Of a stretch of 56,566 nt of DNA, positions 1 through 9,219 are shown piece after piece. A program made the translations under genes and the position numbers. The number at the start of each line of letters is the position of its first letter. Position 1 is the first letter of the stretch. Source of the DNA: Promethearchaeota archaeon (lineage in GTDB: Archaea; Asgardarchaeota; Lokiarchaeia; Sigyniarchaeales; SOKP01); NCBI GenBank assembly GCA_019894975.1, contig JAGXNO010000023.1, positions 1 through 56,566 of the forward strand. The letters are read 5' to 3'. Under the pieces are notes generated by a model. That model was not told where the DNA came from. It saw only the letters and a list, made by a program, of their open reading frames with translations, and ran no database searches.

Positions 1-97
1 AGAAAATCTCTTCTTTTCTTCTCATTTTCTGGGGAAATCATTACCAAATATAGTTTATCCTAACTAAAATTTCGACAGAAAAGTATATTAGTAATCC

Positions 98-111
98 ATA
101 CAAATTTGTAT
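98..111. repeat. Perfect 14-bp palindrome
   Basis: The sequence ATACAAATTTGTAT reads the same on both strands. It lies just upstream of the candidate RNA and could be a dimeric-protein binding site in its promoter region. No function is shown. Confidence 0.3.
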
Positions 112-254
112 ATATCTAGAAATCTAATTTTTGTCTTTTGGTAGTGTGCTTCGGTGCACTTTAAAAATTTACCTTCTTCTTATTGAATGGATTTGACCAT
201 GTAATTTGGTCGCACTGGTAGGAGTCGCCTTTTATCTTAGATATTATTTTTTTT
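112..254 (+). ncRNA. Candidate structured RNA, copy A
   Basis: This copy shares a 21-base identical block (127-147) with the minus strand at 35378-35398. The block runs into a hairpin at 143-160, a 7-bp stem with a UUCG loop. A 34-base pyrimidine-rich linker follows, then a second hairpin (195-211, 5 bp with a 7-base loop), a GG-Y-AGG-R-G motif (217-224) and a T8 tract (247-254). A possible closing stem pairs 112-118 with 238-244. Both hairpins have a different sequence but the same geometry in copy B, which suggests covariation. I do not recognise the family. A mobile-element end is an alternative. Confidence 0.45.
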
Positions 255-345
255 AACCAATCTTAAACGTATTGCTGCTTGTCCTTTCTCTAAAATTAAA
301 AAATATAAATCCCCAAATGAATTCTGGCAAAAATAAGATAAGAAT

Positions 346-2187
346 CTAAAAGGAATATTTTCCTTCTAAAATCTCTTGATAAATTTCTTTAGTAAGAGGA
401 ACATATTCAGAACTATTTGGCAAAAGTAAAAATAGTGGAGCATCAATTTCATTTACATTGAATCCTTCTGCTTTTAGTTTTACTTTCTGAATTTTATGAG
501 TAGCCGTAAAATCAAACTTATCAATAATTCGAATGAACTTAGGGACTGCATAATTTGGCAGATATTTTTGTAAAAACTTCAAAAATTCTTTAAAATCGAC
601 ATCTTCCTCAGTTCTTTTATGGATTGAAACCATTCCCGCACGACCCTCGGTATGGGGGATGAGAACGCCATAAACAGAGCATATATCAATTTGCTCAAAA
701 GTATTAATTACTGATTCAACTTCTTCGGTAGATACGTTTTCACCCTTCCACCTAAATGTGTCACCTAAACGATCAACAAATTGAATATGTCCAAAACCAA
801 TATCTCTTACTAAATCTCCTGTATTTATATACATATCCCCGGGTCTAAGTGCATTACGAAATACTTTTTTTTCCGTTGCTTCCTCATCTTTATACATATA
901 AAAGTTATCAGGATCTTGTATTTGTCCTAGCAATAATCCAACTTCACCTGTTCTTACTTTTTTCATTCGATCTCTCTCATTTCGAAAGGGTTGATCTGTT
1001 TCCATATCATATCTTACAATTGCATAAGGTGTTAGGCACACTCCGCAAGTTTTATCAATATTATGTATATTTGCAAAATTTGGGACAAAATCTTCTGTAG
1101 CACCATAAAACTCTCTAACTTCTTTAATCCCAAACCTTTTTTTGAAATCTATCCACATATCTAGCCTAAGACCGTTTCCAACTATTTTTACAATAGGATT
1201 ATCAGCATCATCTGGTTTAGGTGGTTGATTATATAAATATCTACATATTTCACCCACATAATTAAAACATGTTGCATTGAATTTCCTAGTTTCATCCCAA
1301 AATTTACTAGCACTGAATTTTCTGGCAATTGCCATTGCAGAACCACTGTATAGCGCTGCAGCAAAAGCTACTTTAATTCCATGACTATGAAATAGAGGGG
1401 TTGTAATATAAACTATATCTTCAGTTTCTAAACCCACAACCATGTGTCCCCACCACGTCATCGCGTTTAATATAGAAGAATGTCTTAAAATCGCAGCTTT
1501 AGGCAGTCCTGTAGTTCCTGAGGTAAAGATATACACAAATGGATCTTTCATTAGAATCTCAGAGGTTGTAGGGGGATTACTAATATCAGAACCAGAAAGT
1601 TTTTCTTTTAAATTGATATACTCCTCTGGTGTTTTCATATCACCCTTATCAGTCACAAAAAAGAGGTGTTTTTCTTGTTCTTTAGTAAGTTCTAATTCAG
1701 ACTTGACATCTTGGAAGGCTTGAACAAGTTCTTCCCCAATAATATATACTCTCCCAGGAGTATGGGTCATACTATGAATCAATGGTTGTTGACGTAGATT
1801 AGTATTAATCAATGAGGATATAACCCCCAATTTGCCCATCGCTATAATTATAAACATATAATCTGAACGATTTTCCACAAATATAACTGCTGTATCGCCT
1901 TTCTTGAGAAATTTAAGAAAGAAATTAGAATAACGATTAACCTGTTCATTATATTCTTTATGGGTATATTTTTCATCTTCATATAATAACGCCAAACTAT
2001 CGGGATAATCTCTTGCATGCTCCTCTGTTCTAAGACCGATAGAATACTTTGTTTCAGCCGTATGGGCTGCCATCCAGACCACGCCCTTCATTATCCAAGG
2101 AGTTTTCTCATCCCATGATGGCTGTATCTTAGCCTTATATTCGTCAGCTGATATTACATAAGGATTCTTTTGTTCCTTTTCTTCCAT
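346..2187 (-). CDS. FATP/FadD-type (very) long-chain acyl-CoA synthetase
   Basis: AMP-forming acyl-CoA synthetase that activates a fatty or related carboxylic acid to its CoA thioester. The P-loop-like motif TSGTTGLPK is at residues 222-230 and YGATE at 361-365. The C-terminal stretch GFGHIQFVDRLGDTFRWKGE is the hallmark of the FATP/SLC27 branch rather than the classical FACL branch. The 613-residue length is normal for that branch. The ATG start is followed by a charged segment with no signal peptide. The gene stands alone at the left edge. The exact chain length cannot be read from sequence. Isoprenoid-acid or branched substrates remain possible in an archaeon. Confidence 0.9.
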   Translation of the reverse strand: MEEKEQKNPYVISADEYKAKIQPSWDEKTPWIMKGVVWMAAHTAETKYSIGLRTEEHARDYPDSLALLYEDEKYTHKEYNEQVNRYSNFFLKFLKKGDTAVIFVENRSDYMFIIIAMGKLGVISSLINTNLRQQPLIHSMTHTPGRVYIIGEELVQAFQDVKSELELTKEQEKHLFFVTDKGDMKTPEEYINLKEKLSGSDISNPPTTSEILMKDPFVYIFTSGTTGLPKAAILRHSSILNAMTWWGHMVVGLETEDIVYITTPLFHSHGIKVAFAAALYSGSAMAIARKFSASKFWDETRKFNATCFNYVGEICRYLYNQPPKPDDADNPIVKIVGNGLRLDMWIDFKKRFGIKEVREFYGATEDFVPNFANIHNIDKTCGVCLTPYAIVRYDMETDQPFRNERDRMKKVRTGEVGLLLGQIQDPDNFYMYKDEEATEKKVFRNALRPGDMYINTGDLVRDIGFGHIQFVDRLGDTFRWKGENVSTEEVESVINTFEQIDICSVYGVLIPHTEGRAGMVSIHKRTEEDVDFKEFLKFLQKYLPNYAVPKFIRIIDKFDFTATHKIQKVKLKAEGFNVNEIDAPLFLLLPNSSEYVPLTKEIYQEILEGKYSF

Positions 2188-2377
2188 TTTCTTGTTTAAA
2201 ATAGCATCTAATTATTGAGTATGCATAGATTTTTAAAAAATAAAATGTTTTTGATCAGTCCGGATTATACTTAATAGTCCAAATTGGTTCCATTTTACTT
2301 AGCTATCTTATGATTAGAAGAAAAAAGAGATAAGTATAGATAAGAAAAGCAGATTCCTAATATTCTCTATATTCACC

Positions 2378-2704
2378 CTAATACCATGTTCGTTGAGATT
2401 TTTTAAGATTGTCTGGCATATCTTCATAAGGAGATATTTCCTCTTCTAATTTGCACTCAACTCCGTATCTTAAATTGGTTTGGGGGTGAACATATCCTGT
2501 TTTTGAAATTCCATTAGCGGCTCTTAATGAGGTCCTTCTTGATATTAAAGAAGCGCCTTTTATATAGAAAAATTTCCACTTGTCTTCATCTTCAAGAAGT
2601 TCTATGAAAATTCCATCGTCCATATCTGAATCAGACTCAATGGGACGAAATTGCCCGGAATCATCATTCCATTTTAGCATAAAATTACCTTTTTTCTCAG
2701 CCAT
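2378..2704 (-). CDS. Hypothetical acidic protein, 108 aa
   Basis: I do not recognise a named family. The protein is soluble and acidic, with no membrane segment and no cysteine cluster. It begins with a hydrophobic strand followed by WND (FMLKWNDDSGQ), recalling the start of the unknown protein at 13470-14111 (IFLIKWDD). The resemblance may be chance, or may reflect a shared first beta-strand of a longin-like fold. It is monocistronic, with about 190 bases separating it from the acyl-CoA synthetase start. Codon usage resembles that of its neighbours, so it is probably a real gene. Confidence 0.6.
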   Translation of the reverse strand: MAEKKGNFMLKWNDDSGQFRPIESDSDMDDGIFIELLEDEDKWKFFYIKGASLISRRTSLRAANGISKTGYVHPQTNLRYGVECKLEEEISPYEDMPDNLKKSQRTWY

Positions 2705-2987
2705 ATTTACACCTAATTAAGGAATTATTCTATAAGAAATTTAATTCAATTATAATTTTATTTTCTTTGGTATTTATTATAAAATTAATATTATTTTAAT
2801 CTTATTTTAAAGATACTATAAGATCCATTGCTAAGATTTGTTATTTTCTTGATGCTACCTAAATTTTTTAAAACAAACATATAGAATTGAAAATTTTAAA
2901 TTCACTACTTTTTTTTAACTATCATTAGAAAACAAGTAGGTTATTGTTTTAAGCCTCACTTAAAGGATATAAATTTGGGATTTAACA

Positions 2988-3716
2988 ATGCTGCAAGTTA
3001 ATCAAGATGTAATTAGAATTTTTGATTTTGACTACTTAATTTTTGATATTATTCTCTTATTCTTATTCATATCTATTCTGATTATACAAAGAAAATATGT
3101 CCCGCTTTTAGTTGGTATCTTATGTGGAATATTGTTTTTAATAATAGATGGCATGATTTGGTGGAATACGGGAATTCGAGAGATATATCCCACTAACTTA
3201 AAAGTAGCAGTTGATTTTATGATGGATTTTAGTTATGGATTGTTAGCTTTTAGTTGGGTAATGATTATGTTTGAAAAGAATAATATGAAAGAGATTATCT
3301 TTTGGACTGCTTTGTTATATGGAGGTTGGTTTATGATTGCTACCTTATCTCAAATCTTACCCTTGACTGATATTGAAATTACTACGATAAGACATATGAA
3401 GCACCTAAGAATAGTTGAAATTTCAGTCGTAGTTTTTGGCTATTTACTTTTATTGTTTTTGGGATATAAGTATAAAGCGATACTCTTTATCTTTTGGGTG
3501 GGAACTATGCTTTCTTTCATGATGGAATCATATTTGCTTTTTACAGGAATCAGGTCTTCTGGCTTTGAATTGTTATTATATGATTCTCTAATTTTAACGA
3601 ATCAAGGGATTCCATATTTATATATTATTTTTGATAAAATTCTCCCAAAATTAAGGGAAATGATTAAGAATCGAAAGAACGCAAAGGAAGAGATTGTTGA
3701 GATTACTCACACTTAA
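2988..3716 (+). CDS. Hypothetical 7-TM integral membrane protein
   Basis: This 242-residue protein has about seven hydrophobic segments, near residues 15-33, 37-59, 75-93, 100-120, 140-160, 163-187 and 195-215, followed by a basic and acidic cytoplasmic tail (KNRKNAKEE). There is no signal peptide and no recognisable catalytic motif, and I cannot assign a family. A short ATG-proximal segment precedes the first membrane span. The gene is about 110 bases upstream of argS on the same strand, but the AT-rich gap makes a shared transcript uncertain. Confidence 0.7.
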   Translation: MLQVNQDVIRIFDFDYLIFDIILLFLFISILIIQRKYVPLLVGILCGILFLIIDGMIWWNTGIREIYPTNLKVAVDFMMDFSYGLLAFSWVMIMFEKNNMKEIIFWTALLYGGWFMIATLSQILPLTDIEITTIRHMKHLRIVEISVVVFGYLLLLFLGYKYKAILFIFWVGTMLSFMMESYLLFTGIRSSGFELLLYDSLILTNQGIPYLYIIFDKILPKLREMIKNRKNAKEEIVEITHT

Positions 3717-3826
3717 TAAAGATAAAAGATATTCTTTAGTTTTTGAATGAAATCAATAGTTACTTCTTATTTATCTTTAGAATGGTAAATTTTATGTGGT
3801 AGCAGAAATATACTTTACAAAGTGAA

Positions 3827-5536
3827 ATGAAAATAATTGATACTCATACCATCACAGAATTTCTTGCAAATCATATCAAATCTCTTTCGTTAAAGGAAAT
3901 TGAGGAGATTATTGAAATTCCTCCCCCAAACATCAGCTTTTCGTATGCTTTTCCTGTGTATCGATTAAGTAAAATCGAAAAGAAAAGCCCAAAAGAGATT
4001 GCTAAAAATTTAGCTGCAGAAATACCTTTACCGGACTATTTAAATAAGATAGAAGCAGATGGTCCCTACCTAAATTTCAAAGTTAAACCCTCATTTGTTA
4101 TTGAGAACATATATGGACTAAATCATGATTATGGAAGGATGTATGAAATAGAAAAAAAAAGCAAACCATTAAGAATTGTAATAGAATACCCTTCAACTAA
4201 CACCAACGGTCAGCTCCATATTGGTCATTTGCGAAATATGTTAATAGGTAGTTCTATGGCGAATTTATTCCGATATAAAAAGCATGAAGTATTCGAAGTA
4301 AATCTTTATAATGATAGGGGTATTCATATCTGCAAATCCATGCTAGCGTATAAAAAATGGGGCGAAGATCAAGAACCTACTAAAAAGCCTGATCATTTTG
4401 TAGGAGATTTTTATGTAATGTATAATGAAATGCAAAAAAAGGATGAAGATTTGATGAATGAAGCTCATGAATTATTACGTTTATGGGAGAGTGAAGATCC
4501 TAAAACGCGAATGCTATGGGAAAAAATGAGGACGTGGGCTATAGATGGGTTCGAAGAAACATTTAAAAAGTTAGATATTTCACATGTAAAAGAATATTAC
4601 GAGTCTATAATTTATACTAAAGGCAAGGATATTATAAAAGAAAACTTAGAGAAAGGAATATTTAAGAAAACTGAAGATGGGGCAATTTATGCTGAATTAG
4701 AAGAGGAATACGGTTTACCGAATAAGATTCTATTAAGACGAGATGGGACTTCAGTATATATTACTCAGGATATATACCTTGCGTTTGTTAAGAAACATGA
4801 TTTCAATTATGATAAATCGTTATATGTTGTTGCAAATGAGCAAGATATGTATTTTAAGCAATTATTTGCTGTGCTAGATATGATTGGGTTCAAGGAAGAT
4901 AAGCATCACCTCTCTTATGGTATGATTTTCCTTCCGGAGGGGAAAATGAAAAGTAGAGAGGGGACAGTAATAGACGCTGACGATTTAATTGAAGAAGTAT
5001 TAGAACTTGCTTATAAAGAGGTAAACAAAAGGTATCCCTCTCTTACTGAAGAGGAAAAAGTAAAAAGAGCGAAGATTATTAGTATGGGAGCACTAAGATT
5101 TTTCATTTTAAAATTTAATTTAAAATCCGATTTTATATTTGATCCAAAACAAAGTATTTCCTTTGAAGGGGAGACTGGACCATATATCCAATATTGTTAT
5201 GCAAGAATTGAATCAATTATAACAAAATCAAAAGAAACTATTGATACAGATATTAAATGGGAACTATTAAACCATGAGACAGAAGAGAATTTGATCAAAC
5301 ACTTAAATTATTTTCCAGAGATTATCGATCAAGCGGTTCAGAAATATACTATTCATATCATTCCTCAATATCTTCTAACCTTGTGCCAAATTTTTAGTTC
5401 TTTTTACAGTTCGTGCCCTGTTATTTCTGATGATAAACAATTGGAAACAGCAAGGCTATTATTGATAAAATGTGTACAAATTGTAATTAAAACGGGTCTA
5501 GACCTTTTAGGAATTGATACTTTAGACAAAATGTGA
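3827..5536 (+). CDS. argS: Arginyl-tRNA synthetase
   Basis: Class I aminoacyl-tRNA synthetase charging tRNA-Arg. An N-terminal Add-1-like domain (about 1-110) is followed by the HIGH motif at residues 131-134 (HIGHLRN) and the KMSKS equivalent GKMKSREGTV. An anticodon-binding DALR-type helical domain follows, including GPYIQYCYARI. The length of 569 is normal for archaeal ArgRS. It is the first gene of a tight run: agmatinase starts 10 bases after its stop and deoxyhypusine synthase follows that. Placing a tRNA-Arg enzyme beside arginine-derived polyamine genes suggests co-regulation of arginine use. Confidence 0.97.
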   Translation: MKIIDTHTITEFLANHIKSLSLKEIEEIIEIPPPNISFSYAFPVYRLSKIEKKSPKEIAKNLAAEIPLPDYLNKIEADGPYLNFKVKPSFVIENIYGLNHDYGRMYEIEKKSKPLRIVIEYPSTNTNGQLHIGHLRNMLIGSSMANLFRYKKHEVFEVNLYNDRGIHICKSMLAYKKWGEDQEPTKKPDHFVGDFYVMYNEMQKKDEDLMNEAHELLRLWESEDPKTRMLWEKMRTWAIDGFEETFKKLDISHVKEYYESIIYTKGKDIIKENLEKGIFKKTEDGAIYAELEEEYGLPNKILLRRDGTSVYITQDIYLAFVKKHDFNYDKSLYVVANEQDMYFKQLFAVLDMIGFKEDKHHLSYGMIFLPEGKMKSREGTVIDADDLIEEVLELAYKEVNKRYPSLTEEEKVKRAKIISMGALRFFILKFNLKSDFIFDPKQSISFEGETGPYIQYCYARIESIITKSKETIDTDIKWELLNHETEENLIKHLNYFPEIIDQAVQKYTIHIIPQYLLTLCQIFSSFYSSCPVISDDKQLETARLLLIKCVQIVIKTGLDLLGIDTLDKM

Positions 5537-5546
5537 GGAATCAAAC

Positions 5547-6446
5547 ATGAACTTTTTTAATTTTGGAAAAGAAATAAATGAAGATACTCGTTTTGTTATT
5601 TTTGGTGTACCTTGGGATTATTTAACTTCCACTGATCTTCCTAATTCTTCAACTTCTCCTGAAACTATCAGAAATTTAACAGATGATATTGGATATACTA
5701 CTGAGATGGGATTTTCTATTCCAAACCTTCAAGTAGCAGATATAGGAGATGTTGAAATCGAACCTACGGATGTAGAAGGAAATCTTAAGATTATAGGTAG
5801 CTTCCTTAAAGATATCTATATTCAAAATGATAATATTATCCCAGTAATGATAGGGGGGGATCATTTCTGTACTTATCCCATAGTAAAAGCTGTAGGTGAT
5901 CAATTAAAGACAAAAGAAGATTTTGGGGTATTAGTGTTTGACTCTCATTTAGATTTTTATCAGGAATGGGATAAGGGTGTTTACTCTCACGCAACAATAT
6001 CTCATAGAATTTTTGATTTAGATTATATGAATAATAAAAATTTATTAATTGTTGGAACTCGTGATATTGATATTGAGGAAAGAGAATTAGCAAGCACAGA
6101 AAAACTTGAATATATTAATGCTTATCATATCATTGAGGGTGTAGATTATTATATAGAACGCATTACGACATTTTTTGAAAAATCAAATATCAAAAAGCTT
6201 TATGTTTCAATTGATATTGACGCATTAGATCCCTCAATTGCCCCTGGTACGGGATATGCGATACCTGGTGGGTTTTCCTATCGGGAAATGTGGAAAATCC
6301 TGAAAGAAATAGCTGTGAAGTTTAATATTATTGGTTTTGATCTTGTTGAGGTGGCTCCGAATTTGGATTTAAAAAATAATGTGACATGTATCTTGGCCGC
6401 AAAATTGATCGTTGAATTTATGTCATTTATCAACAGCAATATTTAA
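5547..6446 (+). CDS. speB: Agmatinase / ureohydrolase family
   Basis: Binuclear manganese ureohydrolase. All metal-ligand motifs are present: GGDH at 103-106, DSHLD at 132-136 (Ser where most members have Ala), SHAT near 147, and SIDIDALDP at 221-229. The 299-residue length fits agmatinase (agmatine to putrescine plus urea). The immediate downstream deoxyhypusine synthase needs spermidine, which favours agmatinase over arginase. Guanidinobutyrase-like activity cannot be excluded. Gaps of 10 and 11 bases to its neighbours indicate one transcript. Confidence 0.9.
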   Translation: MNFFNFGKEINEDTRFVIFGVPWDYLTSTDLPNSSTSPETIRNLTDDIGYTTEMGFSIPNLQVADIGDVEIEPTDVEGNLKIIGSFLKDIYIQNDNIIPVMIGGDHFCTYPIVKAVGDQLKTKEDFGVLVFDSHLDFYQEWDKGVYSHATISHRIFDLDYMNNKNLLIVGTRDIDIEERELASTEKLEYINAYHIIEGVDYYIERITTFFEKSNIKKLYVSIDIDALDPSIAPGTGYAIPGGFSYREMWKILKEIAVKFNIIGFDLVEVAPNLDLKNNVTCILAAKLIVEFMSFINSNI

Positions 6447-6457
6447 TAGTGATTTAA

Positions 6458-7417
6458 ATGTCGGAAAAGAATTTAGAAGATATTTTAAAAAGAGTAAACC
6501 AACTGAAAATAACCAGCGAAACTAGTATAGTAAGCCTCATTAATTCACTAAAAAATGCTGGATTTAATGCTAAAAGGCTAGCTATGGCCTGTGAAATTTA
6601 TGATGAAATGATTAATGATGAGGAATGCATAAAATTCTTTGGTTTAGCAGGAGCTCTAGTTCCTGCAGGAATGCAAAGAGTAGTATATGATTTCATAAAA
6701 GAAGGATTTATTGATATTTTGGTGACTACAGGTGCAAATATTACTCATGATTTAGCAGAAGCTTTAGGTTATCACCACCTGCAGGGAGGAAATATGAATA
6801 AAGACGATTTTGATGATTCACAACTACATAAAGCCGAAATAAATAGGATTTATGATGTCTATATGCCAAATAAGGTTTATAAAGGGATTGAAGATTTTGT
6901 CTCAAAACTCGAGATATCTGATTCTCAAATGTCTGTAAGCTCCTTCTTAAATTTTCTCGGAAAACAACTTCCAAAAGACTCTCAATCGATTCTTAAAATT
7001 TGTGAACAAAAGAAAATCCCTATTTACTGCCCTGCTTTTACTGACTCAGGGCTTGCTTTACAATTAGGATTCCATAATCAAAATATAAATTTAAATCATT
7101 TTAAGGACATGCTGGAGATGGTTAACCTAGCGTGGGATGCCAAGAAAGCAGGAGTATGTATTGTTGGAGGAGGTGTACCGAAAAATTTTATAATGCAATC
7201 CCTCCAATTTTGCCCAAATTCTGCTACATACGCGATCCAAATCACAATGGATCGTCCCGAACAAGGAGGATTAAGTGGGGCTACACTGGAAGAGGCAATA
7301 TCATGGGGAAAAGTAAATGAAAAAGCAAAATATTCCACAATTATATCTGATGCAACTATTGCATTACCACTAATATTATGGTTTCTTAAAGAATCCCAAA
7401 AGAAGAAGAAAAACTAG
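6458..7417 (+). CDS. dys: Deoxyhypusine synthase
   Basis: Transfers the aminobutyl group of spermidine, NAD-dependently, to the target lysine of archaeal IF5A, the first step of hypusine formation. Typical motifs are TTGANITHD, CPAFTDSG, GGGVPKNFI and SGATLEEAISWGK. The SWGK lysine (about residue 285) matches the active-site lysine of the human enzyme. The 319-residue length is normal. The C-terminus is a lysine-rich tail. It is the third gene of the argS-agmatinase operon, tying putrescine production to its main translation-related use. Confidence 0.95.
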   Translation: MSEKNLEDILKRVNQLKITSETSIVSLINSLKNAGFNAKRLAMACEIYDEMINDEECIKFFGLAGALVPAGMQRVVYDFIKEGFIDILVTTGANITHDLAEALGYHHLQGGNMNKDDFDDSQLHKAEINRIYDVYMPNKVYKGIEDFVSKLEISDSQMSVSSFLNFLGKQLPKDSQSILKICEQKKIPIYCPAFTDSGLALQLGFHNQNINLNHFKDMLEMVNLAWDAKKAGVCIVGGGVPKNFIMQSLQFCPNSATYAIQITMDRPEQGGLSGATLEEAISWGKVNEKAKYSTIISDATIALPLILWFLKESQKKKKN

Positions 7418-7432
7418 TATTTAGTGTTGTTT

Positions 7433-7897
7433 TTACGAAAAAACTCCTTTTAATTTTTGATCAAGAGTCTTAGAATCGTTTCCATAAATTTCATCCAACT
7501 TTGTTTTAAATTCCCTAAATTGAGAGACTTCTGATAAATTTTTCCCCATATTTAAAGAAGAGAATTCATCTATAGCGTGCTTTAATAGAGGTTGAACAAT
7601 TTTATGAATATACTTTTCAATTTTTTTTGATCTGTCTAAAATAACATACGATGTTAAAACTTCAGGTTCAAAACCATCGTTTGACATAATTTTATCCTTG
7701 GTGAATACAATAGTAAACTTCTTACCTTGAAAGTATTCAATGGAACTTTCCATAAATGCTGACTCTGCAAAAGATAAGATGGCATCAAGTAAACCACTTC
7801 GGAGATCTATATCAATTTTTCCTTTATCCGTCTTATGAAAAGTTTTCTTGACTAGTGTAAAACCTCTAAACATTAATCCTGCTTCTCGAACAACCAT
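7433..7897 (-). CDS. Longin/roadblock-like protein (Asgard type)
   Basis: A 154-residue soluble protein. The N-terminal half shows a strand - strand - helix pattern (GLMFRGFTLVKKTFH, then a helix LLDAILSFAESAF, then strands GKKFTIVFTKDKI and TSYVILDRS) typical of the small longin-like or roadblock-like proteins frequent in Asgard genomes. The C-terminal half is helical. Such folds form platforms for small GTPases, of which five genes lie within 17 kb. It is convergent with deoxyhypusine synthase, with 15 bases between stops. The fold call is by pattern only. A structure prediction would settle it. Confidence 0.55.
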   Translation of the reverse strand: MVVREAGLMFRGFTLVKKTFHKTDKGKIDIDLRSGLLDAILSFAESAFMESSIEYFQGKKFTIVFTKDKIMSNDGFEPEVLTSYVILDRSKKIEKYIHKIVQPLLKHAIDEFSSLNMGKNLSEVSQFREFKTKLDEIYGNDSKTLDQKLKGVFS

Positions 7898-8030
7898 CTT
7901 GAATAATTAAAAGAGATACTGATGAATAAAAACTGTTTTCAATACTTTAATTATACCTACTAATTTTAATAAACTCTTTGGCATTCGCTTAAATTATAAG
8001 ATTTTTTATAATTGTATTATTCTAAAGACT

Positions 8031-9212
8031 ATGATTGATAAACAAAAAATTAAATCCTGCGCAGAAAATATTACCCGAAGTATAAACATAAAAAAGGACG
8101 GTGAGTTTGTCTATATAAAAGGGAATACGTTTAGCCAAGATCTTCTGGAAGAAATTGGATTAAGTGTTCTTAGAAAAGGAGGAATTCCCCATATTAATGC
8201 AACAAGTGATTATTACGAGGAAACGACTTGGCAAGATGACCTAATTAAAGCGAAGACAATAGAAAACCCAAAATTACCTTTTCTGGAAATGATAAAAAAA
8301 ATGGATGCTTACATCGTTATTGAATATCCTGAAAATCCTGTGATTCGAAACGAAGCACCAAAAGATAAACTTGAAGCTTACCAAAAATCAACGGCTCCAT
8401 TAAGAGATATTCTCTATGGATTTAAAGAAGAGTTTGCTCCTGGAAAAAAATGGTGTTATGCCGCTTGGCCTTCTAAAAAAGCAGCTAAATTTTTCAATAT
8501 CAAATACTCCTTATTTGAAAAGTTTATAGTCGATGGAATGAGCATTCCAGCTGAAGAATTTACTCCAATAGTCAAGAATTTAGGAGATAAATTCGAAAAT
8601 GCATCAAAAGTATATGTGAATGATGATAATGGTACAGATTTCTGGGTGTCAGTCGAGGATCGTACAAGAATTCTAGATGATGGAATACTATCTGAAGAAC
8701 AAATTGCTTTAGGGGATCTTGGGGGAAATCTACCTGCTGGTGAAGTATTTTTCGCACCAAATGAAACTCAAGGGGAAGGTACTATATTTTGCCCTTTAAC
8801 TAAAGAACGATACACTCATAAATTTGTTAAAAATGTGGAATTACCTTTTAAAGAGGGTAAATTAATCTTAGATAAAGTTACTGCCGACTCAAATTTGGAG
8901 ATTCTAACTGAGGCTTTTAAGAAAGGTGAACGGATCGATAGAGCAAATAAAGTTCCTGAACTCAGAACATATAACATTGGGGAACTCGGTATTGGATGCA
9001 ATCCTGTTATAACCAAAGCTATTGGGTATATACTCACAGATGAAAAAATAAATGGGAGTATTCATGTTGCTTTTGGATTTAATAAAAGTTTTGGTGGAAC
9101 TTCGATTAGCCAAGTCCATTGGGACTTTGTTACTGCCCCAAACGCAAATATAACTGTAGAATATAAAGATAATTCTAAGAAAATTATAATGGAGAATGGA
9201 AAACTAGTTTAG
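8031..9212 (+). CDS. M29-family aminopeptidase
   Basis: Metalloaminopeptidase of the thermophilic M29 (AmpS/AmpT) family, which releases N-terminal residues from peptides in the cytoplasm. The family's metal-ligand regions are visible in order: GEVFFAPNE, GELGIGCNP, IHVAFG and SQVHWDF. The 393-residue length is normal and there is no signal peptide. It starts at an ATG about 135 bases after the divergent longin-like gene and ends 7 bases before the convergent pncC stop. Confidence 0.92.
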   Translation: MIDKQKIKSCAENITRSINIKKDGEFVYIKGNTFSQDLLEEIGLSVLRKGGIPHINATSDYYEETTWQDDLIKAKTIENPKLPFLEMIKKMDAYIVIEYPENPVIRNEAPKDKLEAYQKSTAPLRDILYGFKEEFAPGKKWCYAAWPSKKAAKFFNIKYSLFEKFIVDGMSIPAEEFTPIVKNLGDKFENASKVYVNDDNGTDFWVSVEDRTRILDDGILSEEQIALGDLGGNLPAGEVFFAPNETQGEGTIFCPLTKERYTHKFVKNVELPFKEGKLILDKVTADSNLEILTEAFKKGERIDRANKVPELRTYNIGELGIGCNPVITKAIGYILTDEKINGSIHVAFGFNKSFGGTSISQVHWDFVTAPNANITVEYKDNSKKIIMENGKLV

Positions 9213-9219
9213 ATTGTTT

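Noticed and set aside
1..345. tRNA, SRP RNA or RNase P RNA in the left intergenic region
   Set aside because: No T-loop GTTCRA, no SRP domain IV motif and no RNase P core motif could be found.
1442..1723. Plus-strand open frame of 93 codons
   Set aside because: It is antisense to the acyl-CoA synthetase, whose motifs are clear.
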